Assembly (NCBI RefSeq): GCF_001613145.1
Contig: NZ_BDBU01000016.1
Span: 310,001-374,000, forward strand
Origin: Nocardia jejuensis NBRC 103114
Lineage (GTDB): Bacteria > Actinomycetota > Actinomycetes > Mycobacteriales > Mycobacteriaceae
Direction: 5' to 3'
Length of the DNA stretch: 64,000 nucleotides
Part shown: positions 62,669-64,000 of the stretch, piece by piece
Layout: every line of letters starts with the position of its first letter
Position numbering within the stretch: position 1 is the stretch's first letter
Program-made: the position numbers and the translations under genes
The notes under the pieces: generated by a model
The model's input: only the letters and a program-made list of their open reading frames with translations
Databases searched by the model: none
What the model was told of the DNA's origin: nothing

Positions 62669-64000
62669 GTGAGCACAGCTACAGCGGGGCTCCTTTTCGC
62701 GGGAGCCCTGGTCCTCGCGCTGGCGCTGGTGCATGTGCCGCTCGGCGACTACATGTACCGCGTGTACAGCGGCGACAAGCATTCCAAGGCGGAGAAGGGC
62801 ATCTACCGCGTGATCGGCGTCCAGCCGGGCGTGGAGATGACCTGGGCCGTGTATGCCCGCAGTGTGCTGGCCTTCTCGGCGGTCGGCATCGTGTTCCTGT
62901 TCTTCTTCCAGTTGCTCCAGGGCAGGCTGCCGCTGCATCTGAACGATCCGGGCACCGAGATGACTCCGGCGCTGGCGTGGAACACCGCGGTCAGCTTCGT
63001 GACGAACACCAACTGGCAGAACTACTCCGGTGAATCGACCCAGGGCCACCTGGTGCAGATGGCCGGGCTCGCGGTGCAGAACTTCGTGTCCGCGGCCGTG
63101 GGCATCGCGGTGGCGGTAGCCCTGGTGCGCGGCTTCGCGCGACGGCACACCGGCGATCTGGGCAATTTCTGGGTGGATCTGGTGAGGGGAACCATCCGCA
63201 TCTTGCTCCCGCTCGCCTTCGTGTCCGCGATCGTGCTGGTCGCCGGTGGCGTGATCCAGAACTTCCACCTGCACGATCAGGTGGCGCAGACGATCACCGG
63301 TGGGCAGCAGACGATTCCGGGCGGACCGGTCGCGAGCCAGGAGGTCATCAAGGAGCTCGGCACCAATGGCGGCGGCTTCTACAACGCCAACTCGGCGCAT
63401 CCGTTCGAGAACCCCACCGCGTGGACGAACTGGCTCGAGATCTTCCTGCTACTGGTGATCAGCTTCTCGCTGCCGCGCACCTTCGGGCGCATGGTCGGCA
63501 GCAAGAAGCAGGGCGTCGCCATCGTCTCGGTGATGGCGCTGCTCGCGCTGGGTAGCATCGCGCTGACCAACCTGTTCCAACTACAGCATCACGGCACCGT
63601 GCCCACGGCCATCGGAGCCTCGCTCGAAGGAGTGGAAACCCGCTTCGGCGTGAGTGATTCGGCGACATTCGCCGGCGCCACCACGCTCACCTCGACCGGC
63701 GCGGTGGATTCGTTCCACGATTCGTACACCAGCCTCGGCGGCATGATGACCATGTTCAACATGCAGCTGGGCGAGGTCGCTCCCGGCGGAACGGGTTCCG
63801 GCCTGTACGGCATGCTGATACTCGCGGTCATCACGGTGTTCGTGGCGGGCCTGATGGTGGGGCGCACCCCGGAGTATCTGGGCAAGAAGATCACTCCGCG
63901 CGAAATCAAGCTGGCCGCTTCGTATTTCCTGATCAGTCCGCTGATCGTGCTGATCGGTACCGCCGCGGCCATGGCCATGCCGGGCCAGCGCGCGGCCATG
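62669..64000 (+). CDS. kdpA: Potassium-transporting ATPase subunit A (partial)
   Basis: 444 codons are visible and the frame is open at the window edge; the full protein is usually about 555. KdpA is the potassium-selective channel-like subunit of the KdpFABC pump. The four selectivity-loop motifs begin with [20 protein letters not shown] (about 110) and [20 protein letters not shown] (about 230); [20 protein letters not shown] follows near 352. The start is a GTG immediately after the kdpF stop ([15 protein letters not shown]). The kdpB and kdpC genes should follow beyond 64000. Confidence 0.95.
   Translation, partial: MSTATAGLLFAGALVLALALVHVPLGDYMYRVYSGDKHSKAEKGIYRVIGVQPGVEMTWAVYARSVLAFSAVGIVFLFFFQLLQGRLPLHLNDPGTEMTPALAWNTAVSFVTNTNWQNYSGESTQGHLVQMAGLAVQNFVSAAVGIAVAVALVRGFARRHTGDLGNFWVDLVRGTIRILLPLAFVSAIVLVAGGVIQNFHLHDQVAQTITGGQQTIPGGPVASQEVIKELGTNGGGFYNANSAHPFENPTAWTNWLEIFLLLVISFSLPRTFGRMVGSKKQGVAIVSVMALLALGSIALTNLFQLQHHGTVPTAIGASLEGVETRFGVSDSATFAGATTLTSTGAVDSFHDSYTSLGGMMTMFNMQLGEVAPGGTGSGLYGMLILAVITVFVAGLMVGRTPEYLGKKITPREIKLAASYFLISPLIVLIGTAAAMAMPGQRAAM

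Noticed and set aside
1..64000. CRISPR array, prophage, insertion sequence or integron
   Set aside because: No regularly spaced identical repeats with unique spacers, no transposase or integrase reading, and no terminal inverted repeats were seen.

Overview
The window is high-GC actinobacterial DNA, most likely from Nocardia or a close relative in the Mycobacteriales. The evidence is the gene order leuB, transporter, FAH-family enzyme, gltX, PPOX-family protein, ltbR, leuC, leuD, hupB, mutT1, ppk, fbiD, gpsA, ddl, DUF3515, thiL, ung, rpmB, DAK2, recG, pyc, rsmD, coaD, sepIVA, DUF177, rpmF, rnc, mutM. This is the order I know from the M. tuberculosis chromosome (Rv2995c down to Rv2924c). Lineage markers include an HU protein with a long Lys/Ala tail, SepIVA, an F420-pathway gene, a RamB-type regulator and a KstD. 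I found no insertion sequence, prophage, CRISPR array or rRNA.

Layout. 1-9.1 kb: end of leuB, a divergent MFS exporter, gltX next to tRNA-Gln(CUG) and tRNA-Glu(CUC), and the IclR regulator ltbR divergent from leuCD, then hupB. 9.1-15.4 kb: minus-strand fbiD-ppk-mutT1 (F420, polyphosphate, nucleotide sanitation) divergent from gpsA-ddl (lipid and cell-wall precursors). 15.7-24.9 kb: small membrane protein, DUF3515 protein, thiL, ung, a small secreted protein, a GNAT, rpmB, and DAK2-recG. A degenerate 21-bp tandem repeat follows recG. 25.1-31.3 kb: RamB-type regulator, a second IclR regulator with a structured operator-like region, and metE behind a cobalamin riboswitch. 31.7-36.4 kb: pyc, rsmD, coaD. 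36.5-42 kb: AbiEi/DUF559 protein, GtrA-like protein, sepIVA, then the compact DUF177-rpmF-rnc-mutM cluster.

42-64 kb is more variable. It holds a RibD-like reductase, a DUF350 / YgiB-like / glutathionylspermidine-synthase-fold cassette, acyP, OsmC, a HAD phosphatase, a TerD protein, a cytochrome P450, kdpDE with an extra 50-residue membrane peptide translationally coupled to kdpD, two alpha/beta hydrolases, regulators, a polytopic membrane protein, a TetR-kstD pair behind a TTGACA promoter embedded in a palindrome, a TauE-type permease, an AraC regulator, and the start of kdpFABC, preceded by an unannotated 27-residue membrane peptide. kdpA runs off the right edge.

Two themes recur. About ten genes start on an ATG/GTG lying 6-7 nt after a TANNNT-like hexamer, the arrangement of leaderless actinobacterial transcripts. 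Several enzymes (RecG, DAK2, RsmD, DUF3515 protein) carry low-complexity insertions. All calls come from reading sequence and family knowledge; no database search was run.
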